From assembly GCF_900155605.1 (NCBI RefSeq), contig NZ_LT707420.1, forward strand, positions 939,576 to 1,003,575: 64,000 bases of DNA, given 5' to 3'. Position numbers and translations under genes: made by a program. The notes beneath the pieces were generated by a model, which made no database searches, was not told the origin of the DNA, and saw nothing but the letters and a program-made list of their open reading frames with translations. Numbering within the stretch: position 1 is the stretch's first letter; each line of letters opens with the position of its first letter. The DNA comes from Actinomyces marseillensis. Its GTDB lineage: Bacteria > Actinomycetota > Actinomycetes > Actinomycetales > Actinomycetaceae. Shown piece by piece: positions 42,467 to 53,353 of this stretch.

Positions 42467-43179
42467 GCACTGCACCTATCTGTTCCTCTCAGCCCTCGAT
42501 CTGGCGACTCGGGATGGTCGACTGGCGATTCAATTTTGGAGTCTACGCCGCGATTGTCGTTGGCCAATTTCTCATTAACTCCACGGTAGGCGCCATCATG
42601 TACGCGACCTCCGATGACTTATCAGGGCACGTCGATCAGAGTGCCCTCAATGCCGCGTTCATGACGGGCATCTACATCTTCGTCGCGGCGATCATCACCA
42701 CGACGACGCAGCTGCGGGCAGCGTCTCTCAGTGGGGCATCGCGCAGCACCCTGGCACTCTCGACCTACGTGCACAGCGGTGTCGTTATCGCGATCGCCAG
42801 CGTGATCTGGTGGGTGCTTGCCCTGACCCAGACGCACATCTTCTTCCTGGGGAGCCTCGGGTATCCCCTCGGAGTGGACTCGTGGCTCATCGTCGTGATC
42901 GCTTGGATCGCCTGCGACGGGGCTGGGCGCCTGATTGGTGCGGCCTCGCGCCACGGACGAAGCCCGTGGACGGTCGCCCTCGGCATTATTGTGGCGGTCA
43001 TCCTGGGAGTGGCCGGCATCGCCGCTCCGGTCACCTGGTTGGTCCTCACCCTCGTCCACAAGTCCGGTTACCTGCCCCCGATGCACCCGGGCTTCTGGTT
43101 CCTCGGCCTCCTCACTCTCGCAGTCGCCGCCGCCGGGTGGCGCCTGACCTCCACGGGCCGCCTGCGCCGCCTCGGCTGA
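42463..43179 (+). CDS. ABC transporter membrane subunit (YtrC/D-like)
   Basis: 238 residues, six predicted helices, no known motif. It follows the ATPase with an ATGA overlap and ends in a strong terminator, so it is the channel of a two-gene exporter or lipid-modifying transporter. G+C at third positions looks higher than in neighbouring genes through the whole three-gene cassette. Substrate unknown. Confidence 0.82.
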   Translation: MSTAPICSSQPSIWRLGMVDWRFNFGVYAAIVVGQFLINSTVGAIMYATSDDLSGHVDQSALNAAFMTGIYIFVAAIITTTTQLRAASLSGASRSTLALSTYVHSGVVIAIASVIWWVLALTQTHIFFLGSLGYPLGVDSWLIVVIAWIACDGAGRLIGAASRHGRSPWTVALGIIVAVILGVAGIAAPVTWLVLTLVHKSGYLPPMHPGFWFLGLLTLAVAAAGWRLTSTGRLRRLG

Positions 43180-43200
43180 ATCGGAAACCAAACATTGCAC

Positions 43201-43237
43201 GTGTGGGGAGCAACTCAGGTTGCTCCCCACACTCTTA
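43201..43237 (+). terminator. Terminator of the GntR-ABC cassette
   Basis: Perfect 14-bp stem (43201-43214 with 43219-43232), loop TCAG, followed by TCTTAG. The U run is short. Confidence 0.82.
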
Positions 43238-43274
43238 GTGCCAGTGCCCGCGGGCGCGGCCTCGAGAGAGAAAA

Positions 43275-44234
43275 CTAGAGTTCGACCTTGAGCTTTGTGA
43301 ACATCTTTGAAATGTCTTCCGCGACAGTTGCAAAGAGAGAAGAGGTCGTGGTTGCGGTTGCTGTGATCACCACGAAAGAATCCGCAGTCATGGGTATTCT
43401 CCACAGCCATTGAATAACCGTGTATGAATTCACGGCATCGGAGTAAACGCCTTTGCAACGAATAGCTTGAGCGAAGATCGCTGAAAACTCTCCCGCGGGA
43501 GAATAACGACCAGGTTCTACGTCTTCTTCTGTCAGAGTGCTCCAGCCTGGGAGTTTCGCGCTCAAAGCTGCAGAAAGCTCGCCGACTGAGGGGAGCGCAT
43601 CGGTATCTCCAAGGGAGGCAGTAACCGTGAAGGACGAGGGGAAACCGGACTGGGGATCTGAGGGACCCTGGGCGACGATCAATCGAGGAGACAAGGGCGT
43701 TGCTGGGGAAGGCGGAAGCAGCTGAGACGGAGTGTCTCGAGGGAGCTCACGCCACTGCATAGACAGAGGAAGGCGTGCGCTCACAATAACAGCGCGCCCT
43801 TCAGTTAAGGCAAAACGCAGTGCCTCCCGAGCAGTTCTTCCGTATTTACTGGTGATATTCCCGTTTCCGTCAACCAAATCGTGGCGCTTATACCATTGCC
43901 AATCCGCGTCCATCCACTGTGGAAGCGAAAAGGGAAAAGGGAACATAAAACCAGCGCCGATCAATAGCAGGGCTAAACACGCACAGAATAGGACCTCTGA
44001 AATAGGCCCCACTCCCCAAAGAGTCAGGAGCAAGAACGAAATACCGCCGCAAAGCGCCGCAACGGTCCAGATCAAGCGACGGGCAATTTTCCTAGCGGGA
44101 GCGAAACGAGTGGCGAAAAAACCGCGCATGATCTCAGCAAGGCGCGAATCGCTGTATGTTTCCAGCCACCAGGAAAACAAGAACACGGCGGGGAGAACTG
44201 TCCACGCGATGGCATACAACAACTGATATCTCAT
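43275..44234 (-). CDS. Membrane protein with C-terminal DUF1795/LpqN-like domain, copy 1
   Basis: 319 residues; GGAG 8 bases before ATG. Helices at about 5-22, 60-80 and 85-105, then a soluble domain of some 190 residues. The last 110 residues (FTVTASLGDTD ... LSAALSAKLPGWSTL ... YTVIQWLWRIPMTADSFVVITATATT ... ISKMFTKLKV) have the strand order of DUF1795/LpqN-like proteins; this is inference. It is a paralog of the gene at 45039. Base composition is A+T-richer than the backbone. Function unknown. Confidence 0.75.
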   Translation of the reverse strand: MRYQLLYAIAWTVLPAVFLFSWWLETYSDSRLAEIMRGFFATRFAPARKIARRLIWTVAALCGGISFLLLTLWGVGPISEVLFCACLALLLIGAGFMFPFPFSLPQWMDADWQWYKRHDLVDGNGNITSKYGRTAREALRFALTEGRAVIVSARLPLSMQWRELPRDTPSQLLPPSPATPLSPRLIVAQGPSDPQSGFPSSFTVTASLGDTDALPSVGELSAALSAKLPGWSTLTEEDVEPGRYSPAGEFSAIFAQAIRCKGVYSDAVNSYTVIQWLWRIPMTADSFVVITATATTTSSLFATVAEDISKMFTKLKVEL

Positions 44235-44253
44235 GATTTGCTCTCCACACTTC

Positions 44254-45042
44254 CTAGGGCACGACAAAAGGCGTGAGCTTTGCCCACAGCTCTGTTCGCG
44301 TGCACTTCTCCAAGTCTCCTACCGTGCCTGAAGTTTGAGCAAAATCTGGCGCATTGGAGGGCTGCGTCAGATAGCTCCCGGGAAGCGTGCGCGCACTCAC
44401 CACGTATGCCGCCCAGGGAACGGAGAGAACAGTGTAGCTGCGGTGCACATGATAGCCCTGAGGGCTTCGCGTCCAGCTTGTCCACACGGCATATTCCCAG
44501 TTCTTTTCCCTGACTAGGCGAGTAAAAGACGACCTCTTCTTCGATTTCTGCAGATCCTCTAGAAGAATTTCGTGCGCCCCCATGGCATCACCGGAATTTG
44601 CCGCATCGATGAACTCGATGGGCACGCGTTTGGGGCCATCGAATCGATTCTTGAGGGAAGGAAAGCTTGAAAACTCCGCGACGATCTGCGGTACATCGTG
44701 CGTTTCTGCAAGATAAACCTGGGTTGTTTCAGGTTCTTTCAAACTACTGAGAATGGTCGACTGTCCCGGAGCAATGAAGGCACACTGCCTGCGAACTCCG
44801 GAAGAAGGGTAACGCGGTGACACCGCAAATTGCGTGAGGGGAGTACTGTCCTCACGGATCGGTGCGAGGAGCATCTGCGCTTGCCCGCTCAAAGTACCAT
44901 CGGCCTCGAAAACCTTGTCGAGGCCCATCTGGGCTTCCGCCGACAAACTTTCCCGCGCGGACTCTGCAGGACCCGCGAGGGCAATGAACGCGGGAACCGA
45001 GGCTGTCAGAAGGCTCAGGGGAGCGGAGAAATAAGTGCTCAT
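44254..45042 (-). CDS. Uncharacterised protein between two paralogs
   Basis: 262 residues; ATG overlaps the stop of the 45039 gene (ATGA) and 19 bases separate it from the next. N-terminal hydrophobic segment (about 8-24) ending ALAGPAESA may be a signal peptide. A central region VEFIDAANSGDAMGAHEILLEDLQK is helical. Cys near 87 and 250 may pair. No family recognised. Same operon as both flanking genes. Confidence 0.65.
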   Translation of the reverse strand: MSTYFSAPLSLLTASVPAFIALAGPAESARESLSAEAQMGLDKVFEADGTLSGQAQMLLAPIREDSTPLTQFAVSPRYPSSGVRRQCAFIAPGQSTILSSLKEPETTQVYLAETHDVPQIVAEFSSFPSLKNRFDGPKRVPIEFIDAANSGDAMGAHEILLEDLQKSKKRSSFTRLVREKNWEYAVWTSWTRSPQGYHVHRSYTVLSVPWAAYVVSARTLPGSYLTQPSNAPDFAQTSGTVGDLEKCTRTELWAKLTPFVVP

Positions 45043-45959
45043 GATGCCACGCTGATCTTCGTCACCATCTTGCCCATATCCTTGAAATGCTCGGGAAACA
45101 TGCGAGTCGTTATTGTTGCTGTGGCAGTGATCCTGACAAAAGTCGACGAGTCGAGTTTTTCAACCCATGACCATTGAATAGCCGTCAAGGAAACGCCTTC
45201 ATCAGTGTACGTACCCGTGCACATGAGGGACGCTTTCGGCTTGCTCTGCGTCATCTCGTCGAGCGTGAACCACCCCGGAATCTGCCTGGCAATTGCCTCG
45301 CTCAAAGTTCCCAGCGGTAGACGTTGCTCGCTGCTGGCCGGAGTTGCGCAGATTGATAGCGTTGATGGCCGCAGATTCTCATAATCCATAGGGCCTTGGG
45401 CAACCAGAACAACAGGGGCCAAAGGAGTGGGCGTGAGATAAGAAGGCATTTCCTCAACGCGCTGCCAGCCTAGGGGAAGGACAATACGAGTCGAGAACTC
45501 TCTTTTCTGGCCGCCGCCCAATGTGAGTTCTGTAGTGGTACGAACCGTGCCGCCGCGGGGAAGGAGATTCCCTACTTCATCGACAAGCCCCTTGCGGACG
45601 CTGTCGTGCCATCTGGGATCCAGCCACGTCGGAAAGTTTCGAGGCAGAAGGCACAGGGGGATCAGAAGAATAGAGGCGCATGTACTCCAGCCAAGAAAAA
45701 GCACAATGTGCATGGAAAAGCCGTGCTGCCGGGCAAAAACTGTCATTCCAGCAAGCAACGCACACAGAGCCCACGCGCACAGGCGTAGAAAATTCGCCGG
45801 ATCTAATGTGTGGACGTTCGTAAATGGCCAAGCTCGCTGAGCTAAACGCGAGTTACTGAATGCGACAAAAAGCATGAACACAAGACGCAGGGCAAAAACG
45901 AGGACCCACACGATGACCATCCCGCGCGGGATCGTGTAGGCCAAGGTCGAAATCACCAT
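45039..45959 (-). CDS. Membrane protein with C-terminal DUF1795/LpqN-like domain, copy 2
   Basis: 306 residues from ATG 45959 (AAGG 7 bases upstream; a GTG two codons earlier is possible). Helices at about 10-35, 60-75 and 80-105, then a domain parallel to copy 1: LAPVVLVAQGPMDYE against LSPRLIVAQGPSDPQ, LSEAIARQIPGWFTL against LSAALSAKLPGWSTL, FVRITATATIT against FVVITATATTT. Clear duplicates flanking the 44254 gene. First gene of the operon, divergent from glyS. Function unknown. Confidence 0.75.
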   Translation of the reverse strand: MVISTLAYTIPRGMVIVWVLVFALRLVFMLFVAFSNSRLAQRAWPFTNVHTLDPANFLRLCAWALCALLAGMTVFARQHGFSMHIVLFLGWSTCASILLIPLCLLPRNFPTWLDPRWHDSVRKGLVDEVGNLLPRGGTVRTTTELTLGGGQKREFSTRIVLPLGWQRVEEMPSYLTPTPLAPVVLVAQGPMDYENLRPSTLSICATPASSEQRLPLGTLSEAIARQIPGWFTLDEMTQSKPKASLMCTGTYTDEGVSLTAIQWSWVEKLDSSTFVRITATATITTRMFPEHFKDMGKMVTKISVAS

Positions 45960-46067
45960 GCGCACGCCTTGATGCTATGACAAGGGAATAATGCAAAGCA
46001 ATCTGCTGACTTTTCAGCAATTATTGGCTCGAGTGGCACTCTTCAAGCCCCCCAAGCATTCACCGGC

Positions 46068-46073
46068 TAAAAT
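46068..46073 (+). promoter_or_regulatory. -10 element of glyS
   Basis: TAAAAT, 54 bases before the start; no good -35 at 17 bases. The short leader rules out a T-box. Confidence 0.45.
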
Positions 46074-46127
46074 ATGCACAGACCACTGCGCCAGCCAGGT
46101 GCGGTGAGCCCTAATAAAGGAGTTTTC

Positions 46128-47522
46128 GTGGCACAGCCATCCACCTCTCGTCTTGATTCAGTTATTTCTCTTGCCAAGCGCCGCGGCTTTGTTTTCCCCT
46201 GCGGTGAGATTTACGGCGGTACTCGCTCCGCCTGGGACTACGGCCCGCTGGGCGTGGAACTCAAAGAGAACATCAAACGTCAGTGGTGGAACTACATGGT
46301 TCGCCGCCGCGCAGACGTCGTCGGGCTGGACTCCTCGGTAATCCTGCCCCGCGAGGTGTGGGTTGCATCCGGACACGTCAAGGCCTTCACCGACCCGCTC
46401 ATCGAGTGCCAGAACTGCCACAAGCGTCAACGCGAAGATCAGCTCATTGAAGAACTGGCTGATAAGAAGGGCGTTGACGAATCCTCCCTGTCGCTGGAAG
46501 ACGTAGTTTGCCCCAACTGTGGTGTTCGTGGTCAGTGGACCGAACCCAAGGCATTCTCTGGCCTGCTCAAGACCTTCCTTGGTCCCGTTGATGACGAGGC
46601 CGGCCTGCACTACCTGCGCCCCGAAACCGCACAGGGAATCTTCGTCAACTTCGCCAATGTCATGACCGCGGCACGTAAGAAGCCGCCCTTCGGTATCGGC
46701 CAGATCGGTAAGTCTTTCCGCAACGAAATTACCCCCGGTAACTTCATCTTCCGTACCCGCGAATTTGAGCAGATGGAACTTGAGTTCTTCTGTGAGCCGG
46801 GAACTGATGAAGAATGGCACCAGTACTGGATCGACTATCGCAAGGCGTGGTACGTCGGCCTGGGTATTGATCCTGAAAACCTGCGTGAATACGAGCACCC
46901 GAAGGAAAAGCTTTCGCACTACTCCAAGCGCACCGTTGACCTGGAATACCGCTTTGGTTTCCAGAACTCCGAATGGGGTGAACTCGAAGGTATCGCCAAC
47001 CGTACCGACTACGACCTCGGTGTTCACGCTGAGGCCAGTGGCGCCAAGCTCGACTACTTCGACCAGGCGACCGGCGAACGCTGGACCCCCTACGTCATTG
47101 AGCCTTCCGCCGGTCTGACCCGTTCCCTCATGGCCTTCCTCATTGAGGCCTACCACGAGGATGAAGCTCCCAACGCAAAGGGTGGCGTTGACAAGCGCGT
47201 TGTCCTCAAGCTCGACCCGCGTCTGGCTCCCGTCAAGGTTGCTGTCCTGCCTCTGTCGCGTAAGGAAGAATTGACCGGCCCGGCGCAGGCGCTTGCAGAA
47301 GAACTGCGCGACCTGTGGAACATCGAGTACGACGATGCCGGCGCCGTTGGCCGTCGTTACCGTCGCCAGGACGAGATCGGCACCCCCTACTGCATCACCT
47401 ACGACTTCGATTCCGTTGAGGATCACGCCGTCACCATTCGTGAGCGTGACTCGATGGAGCAGGTACGTATCCCGCTCGACCGGGTCAAGTCCTACCTGAT
47501 TGAGCGCTTGGGAGTTTGCTGA
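46128..47522 (+). CDS. glyS: Glycyl-tRNA synthetase (alpha2 type)
   Basis: 464 residues; AAAGGAG before GTG (an ATG at 46074 lies right at the -10). Class II synthetase: motif 1 region near the start ([24 protein letters not shown]), motif 2 [25 protein letters not shown], motif 3 [14 protein letters not shown], and C-terminal anticodon domain. Zinc-like CQNC ... CPNC insertion at about 100-145. It charges tRNA-Gly. dusB starts right after its stop. Confidence 0.96.
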   Translation: MAQPSTSRLDSVISLAKRRGFVFPCGEIYGGTRSAWDYGPLGVELKENIKRQWWNYMVRRRADVVGLDSSVILPREVWVASGHVKAFTDPLIECQNCHKRQREDQLIEELADKKGVDESSLSLEDVVCPNCGVRGQWTEPKAFSGLLKTFLGPVDDEAGLHYLRPETAQGIFVNFANVMTAARKKPPFGIGQIGKSFRNEITPGNFIFRTREFEQMELEFFCEPGTDEEWHQYWIDYRKAWYVGLGIDPENLREYEHPKEKLSHYSKRTVDLEYRFGFQNSEWGELEGIANRTDYDLGVHAEASGAKLDYFDQATGERWTPYVIEPSAGLTRSLMAFLIEAYHEDEAPNAKGGVDKRVVLKLDPRLAPVKVAVLPLSRKEELTGPAQALAEELRDLWNIEYDDAGAVGRRYRRQDEIGTPYCITYDFDSVEDHAVTIRERDSMEQVRIPLDRVKSYLIERLGVC

Positions 47523-48845
47523 GTGACCTCGCAGTCTCACGCTAGTGGCCCAGCTTGCTTGCAGGTTGGGCCACTGCGGCTGTTTACTCCCGTCGTCTTG
47601 GCGCCGATGGCAGGAGTGACGGATGCGCCTTTCCGCCGGTTGTGTCGCATGTTTGGTGAAGAGGCATTGGGTGGGCCTTCGCCCCTGACTGGCACGCCCA
47701 GCCCGGCTGCTCTTCCCGGCACTACTGAAAACGCTCGCCCGACCACGGCCTCGGAAATCGGGAAAGAAAGTGTCGCGGGAGAGGAACTGACGCGCCACGT
47801 CGATGCGCCCGCGGGACTCTATGTCATGGAGATGGTGACCTCGCGAGCGCTCGTTGAGGGAAGTGCGCGCACGATGGCGATGATTCGCCCAGACCCTGCC
47901 GAACGCGTGCACTCCGTGCAGCTCTACGGCGTGAACCCGCAGGTCATGGCGCGCGCAACCCAGATCATGATCGAAGGCGAGTATGCCGACCATATCGACC
48001 TCAACTTCGGCTGTCCCGTCCCCAAAGTGACGCGAAAGGGCGGGGGAGCGGCGCTTCCGTGGAAACGGGACCTCTATACCGACCTGCTACGCGCGGTTGT
48101 TACGCAGGCGCGCGTGAGCGGGGATGCATGTGGCCGTGAGATTCCGGTGACGGTAAAGATCCGCATGGGAATTGATAGCGAGCACGAGACCGGCCTCGAG
48201 GCCGCGCAGATCGCTCAAGAACTTGGTGCGGCAGCCGTGACGATCCACGCGCGCACCCAAACCCAGCACTACGCGGGCCAAGCGCATTGGGACTACATTG
48301 CGCGCGTCAAGGAAGCCCTGGATATTCCGGTCTTCGGTAATGGTGACGTTTTCGAGGCCGCGGATGCGATCGCGATGATGCGTCAGACCGGGTGCGATGG
48401 CATTTCCGTCGGCCGAGGCGCGCAGGGGCGACCGTGGATTTTCCGCGATATCGTTGCCGCCTACCACGGGCGGTCTGCCTTCCCTTCACCTTCACTTCGC
48501 GAGGTTGCCGCTATCATCGAAACCCATGCTCGTTGGTGCGTGGAAGAAGAAGGCGACGAGGACCGCGCGATGCGCGAAATGCGTAAGCACATCGGCTGGT
48601 ACCTGCGTGGTTTCAAGGTGGGTGGGCCGCAGCGCCACGCGCTCGGGATGGTCTCCACGCTTGATGAACTGAGCGATCGCCTGACCGATTTGGATCTTGA
48701 TCAAGATTTTCCCGAGGCCGCGCGTGGGCCTCGTGGGCGCGCTGGGGGAGAGAAGACCCCGCACCTGCCCGATGGGTGGTTGGAACACCGATACTTGACC
48801 GACGCCGAGCGGGCGTCGATTCATCATGCAGAAGTTGGCTACTAA
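47523..48845 (+). CDS. dusB: tRNA-dihydrouridine synthase
   Basis: 440 residues, GTG directly after the glyS stop, with GGGAG upstream. FMN-dependent reduction of tRNA uridines. VLAPMAGVTDAPFRRLC, NFGCPVPKVTRKGGGAAL with the catalytic Cys, TVKIRMG, and GCDGISVGRGAQGRPWIF define the fold. About 45 residues rich in Ser, Thr, Pro and Gly interrupt the barrel after FGEEALGG, making the protein longer than usual. Confidence 0.94.
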   Translation: MTSQSHASGPACLQVGPLRLFTPVVLAPMAGVTDAPFRRLCRMFGEEALGGPSPLTGTPSPAALPGTTENARPTTASEIGKESVAGEELTRHVDAPAGLYVMEMVTSRALVEGSARTMAMIRPDPAERVHSVQLYGVNPQVMARATQIMIEGEYADHIDLNFGCPVPKVTRKGGGAALPWKRDLYTDLLRAVVTQARVSGDACGREIPVTVKIRMGIDSEHETGLEAAQIAQELGAAAVTIHARTQTQHYAGQAHWDYIARVKEALDIPVFGNGDVFEAADAIAMMRQTGCDGISVGRGAQGRPWIFRDIVAAYHGRSAFPSPSLREVAAIIETHARWCVEEEGDEDRAMREMRKHIGWYLRGFKVGGPQRHALGMVSTLDELSDRLTDLDLDQDFPEAARGPRGRAGGEKTPHLPDGWLEHRYLTDAERASIHHAEVGY

Positions 48846-48869
48846 GGATTGTTTGCCGGAGGGGACGTC

Positions 48870-49727
48870 ATGGAACCTGTTGTTATTGGACGCAGTGATT
48901 TGGGCGAGGCCTACGGCGCAGCGCCTTCAGGTGTGGGCGCGGGATTGCTTGACCCCGTGAGTGCTATTTCTCCACGAGGCCGAGTGCTTCTGGGCGGTGG
49001 GCAGCCGGTAGTTTTCATTGTTCCTCTGATGGCGGGGGATGCGAGTGGAGTCCTTGAACAGATCGAGGCCGCCGCATCTGAGCCGCACGATATGTTCGAG
49101 TGGCGCGTGGACTACTTAGACGTTCTAACGGGGCTTTCAGGTGAAGAACTGAGTGACCAGGCCCGCGAAGAAATTTCAAGGTCTGCGACAGAGATCTTGG
49201 GGGCTTCGGATGTGCCTGTTTTGGCTACTGTTCGCACAGTTGCTCAGGGCGGGAATGCTGAAGTTTCAACGCCGGTTTATGGCCAGATCGTTGAGCTACT
49301 GGCCGAGTGCGGAATGGATGCGGTAGATGTGGAAATGACGCCGGCTGCGCCTGCATTGACCGAGAAGGCACACGCTGCGGGTGCGAAGGTCATCATGTCC
49401 TTCCATGACTTCGAGGTGACTCCCGAATCGGAGATCATGCGAGAGCTTCTGGAAACCATGGCAGCTTTGGGTGCAGACGTTGCAAAGCTTGCGGTTTTAG
49501 CCAATTCGGAGCGTGACGCGCTCAATGTTGAATTGGTCCAGAGGTGGGCGGCCGAGTACGTGTCGGCCCCGTCAATCGTCTTAGCGATGGGTGAGTTTGG
49601 CCGCCAGACGCGTGCGACTCAGCCTGAAGATGGGGGAGTTGCCTCTTTCGTTGCCGTGAGCGGACGTGAGAGTGCGCCCGGTCAATGGGGTGCGCGGGAA
49701 TTGGCGGAGAGGCTCGGGCGGAGCTGA
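48870..49727 (+). CDS. aroD: 3-dehydroquinate dehydratase, type I
   Basis: 285 residues; GGAGGGG before ATG 48870. Schiff-base Lys206 (VAKLAV) and general-base His179 (SFHDFEVTP) are present, as are FEWRVDYL and VEMT. Third step of the shikimate pathway. An N-terminal 40-residue extension precedes the barrel. Type I rather than the type II enzyme common in actinobacteria. Convergent with the small gene at 49740. Confidence 0.94.
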   Translation: MEPVVIGRSDLGEAYGAAPSGVGAGLLDPVSAISPRGRVLLGGGQPVVFIVPLMAGDASGVLEQIEAAASEPHDMFEWRVDYLDVLTGLSGEELSDQAREEISRSATEILGASDVPVLATVRTVAQGGNAEVSTPVYGQIVELLAECGMDAVDVEMTPAAPALTEKAHAAGAKVIMSFHDFEVTPESEIMRELLETMAALGADVAKLAVLANSERDALNVELVQRWAAEYVSAPSIVLAMGEFGRQTRATQPEDGGVASFVAVSGRESAPGQWGARELAERLGRS

Positions 49728-49739
49728 GGTTGCCTGTGG

Positions 49740-50003
49740 CTAGATTGCGCTTCCGTAGATTAGGTCTCCCAGCGCAAGGACGATGAAGATCCAGAAGACT
49801 TCAATGAGCCCAAGCGCTGCGGCAAGCCATGAGCGCCGATAAATTGCCCACACAAGTGTCGGAACGCCCAAGATACACACCCAGATGACGGTCGCTTTGC
49901 CGGTGATCATCGAAAAGATGACGAGCGAGGCCGCAATGACGAAGGAAATCGCAGTCCCTATGTGGGTTGTTGTCTTTGATTTCGTGGCAGGAATTGTGGA
50001 CAT
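49740..50003 (-). CDS. Small membrane protein
   Basis: 87 residues; GGAGG 6 bases before ATG. Three hydrophobic helices (about 17-35, 38-53, 57-80). No family recognised. Stands alone between aroD and the dps terminator. Confidence 0.68.
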   Translation of the reverse strand: MSTIPATKSKTTTHIGTAISFVIAASLVIFSMITGKATVIWVCILGVPTLVWAIYRRSWLAAALGLIEVFWIFIVLALGDLIYGSAI

Positions 50004-50093
50004 GACGAGCCTCCATTGAGCTCGGGGAATCACGGTACTCGATAGTTTAGTTTTTTCGTGTCTCAAGGGGAATAGCCCTCAAGAGACAAAAGT

Positions 50094-50121
50094 GGGGGGC
50101 GCCTCCGAAGAGGCGCCCCCC
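50094..50121 (-). terminator. dps terminator
   Basis: Perfect 12-bp stem (50094-50105 with 50110-50121), loop CGAA; on the minus strand it is followed by ACTTTTG. Confidence 0.88.
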
Positions 50122-50143
50122 AGTTGAAGCCAGACTCAATTAA

Positions 50144-50599
50144 TTAGTTGAGATCCTTGGTTGCTGCGCGCAGCATCCAGGCCTGCTTCTCCAGGCCGGT
50201 TGCAATGCCGGTCAGCAGGTCGTTGGACAGGTGATCGTGCTCGTCCACCGGATCCAGGGTTGCCTTGATGCGCTCGGCAACGCCCAGCAGGCGCTCCTCG
50301 TACTGACGAGCGGTCTTATCGGTGGGCAGGAAGCCGGGCTCCATCGGGTCAACCAGCGAGGTTGCTGCGACGGTCGCTGCGCGGCCATCAGGGGCAACTT
50401 CAATTGCTGCCATGCGCTCGGCGACATCATCAGCAGCAAGGCGAACCTCGTCGATGATCTCGTCCAGGTGTAGGTGGAGCGAACGGAAGCCGGGGCCTTC
50501 GATGTTCCAGTGAGCCTGCTTGCCCTGAAGTGACAGATCGGTCAAATCAACGAGAGCCTGCTGAAGAGCTGCTGCAACAACGGGGTGTGCTTGAGTCAT
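50144..50599 (-). CDS. dps: Dps-family DNA-binding ferritin
   Basis: 151 residues, AGGAG before ATG. Ferritin-like four-helix subunit: His30-Trp31 in KQAHWNIEGPGF and the following HLDEIIDEV carry the intersubunit ferroxidase ligands. The dodecamer stores iron and shields DNA from peroxide. A -10-like TATAGA lies at 50619-50624 on the minus strand, in a palindromic ATCTATAGAT. Monocistronic. Confidence 0.95.
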   Translation of the reverse strand: MTQAHPVVAAALQQALVDLTDLSLQGKQAHWNIEGPGFRSLHLHLDEIIDEVRLAADDVAERMAAIEVAPDGRAATVAATSLVDPMEPGFLPTDKTARQYEERLLGVAERIKATLDPVDEHDHLSNDLLTGIATGLEKQAWMLRAATKDLN

Positions 50600-50775
50600 A
50601 TTGTTCTCCTAAAACCTATCTATAGATGCGCCCATGAGGGACGCACCATTGCCATCACTTCTGACAACTCCATTTTTGCCGATTTCATTCCCTTTCGCGT
50701 CGTAAGGTGAAATATCCGACAGAGGTTGTGACAGGTCGTCGATAAAGTGTCGAGAAATGCCCGAAATCTCTGAAT

Positions 50776-52692
<1,917 letters not shown>

Positions 52693-52724
52693 GGTTCGTC
52701 CTCGCAGTGTTATGGGGAAAAAAC

Positions 52725-53300
52725 TTAGGCATTCCAGTGTGCGCGCAAGGCATCGCACACGGCGTTATAGGTTGAGTGATCGACGGTTGCACCTTCGCGG
52801 CGAACATCTGCAGGGGCGACGATGAGAAGGCGGTCCAAGCGCACCTGACTGGGACGTCCCTGAGAATCCCACGCGCCGGTGCCGATGGGGAACCAATAGC
52901 GTCCCCAATGTGCCTCTTGCTCGGCGTCCTTGCGGTGATCCTTAGAAGTGAGCTGTGCGACGACAAGGCCCTGAGATACTCGCGCAAGGACAACAACGGG
53001 ACGATCCTTGCCTTGGCTGGGGTCATCCTCGTAGGAGACCCAGGTCCACACGACTTCGCCCGGATCCGCGTCGCCATCGGGATTGGGAGCGTATTGGAAA
53101 GGTGGCAAGCCGAGCGTGCACACGTCCCAGACCTTGTTTTCTTTTCCCGCGGCCGTGCGAGCCTTGGGTGAATGAGCCTGAGTTCCTGCGCTGCGGGAAG
53201 AAGATGAGCGCTTGCGGCGCTTCGATGAGCACATTTCGTCTTGGGCGCTCTGGCCTGCGGCCTGGATGAAAATCGCGAGAAGTCGCTTAATGAAGTCCAC
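52725..53300 (-). CDS. PemK/MazF-like endoribonuclease toxin domain, no antitoxin visible
   Basis: 191 residues, GTG with GGAG 5 bases upstream. After a hydrophobic N-terminal segment (about 3-16) and a basic Ser-rich linker comes a PemK/MazF beta-barrel: GEVVWTWVSYEDDPSQGKDRPVVVL, VAQLTS, LDRLLIVAPADVRREG. The core R-P-V-V-V and T-S motifs are kept. No small antitoxin gene is present on either side, so it may be a housekeeping or orphan member. 32 bases upstream of the HerA-like gene. Confidence 0.85.
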   Translation of the reverse strand: MDFIKRLLAIFIQAAGQSAQDEMCSSKRRKRSSSSRSAGTQAHSPKARTAAGKENKVWDVCTLGLPPFQYAPNPDGDADPGEVVWTWVSYEDDPSQGKDRPVVVLARVSQGLVVAQLTSKDHRKDAEQEAHWGRYWFPIGTGAWDSQGRPSQVRLDRLLIVAPADVRREGATVDHSTYNAVCDALRAHWNA

Positions 53301-53353
53301 GTAGTCTCCAGGTGTGATGGAACAGTGATTTAAGTGTACGGGCAGTCCAATGC

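Noticed and set aside
46074..46127. T-box or other riboswitch before glyS
   Set aside because: The leader is about 50 bases, too short, and no specifier stem or T-box sequence is visible.
46158..47993. A 611-codon open frame antisense to glyS and dusB
   Set aside because: It mirrors two unambiguous plus-strand genes, has no ribosome site, and its composition is that of a reversed codon pattern.
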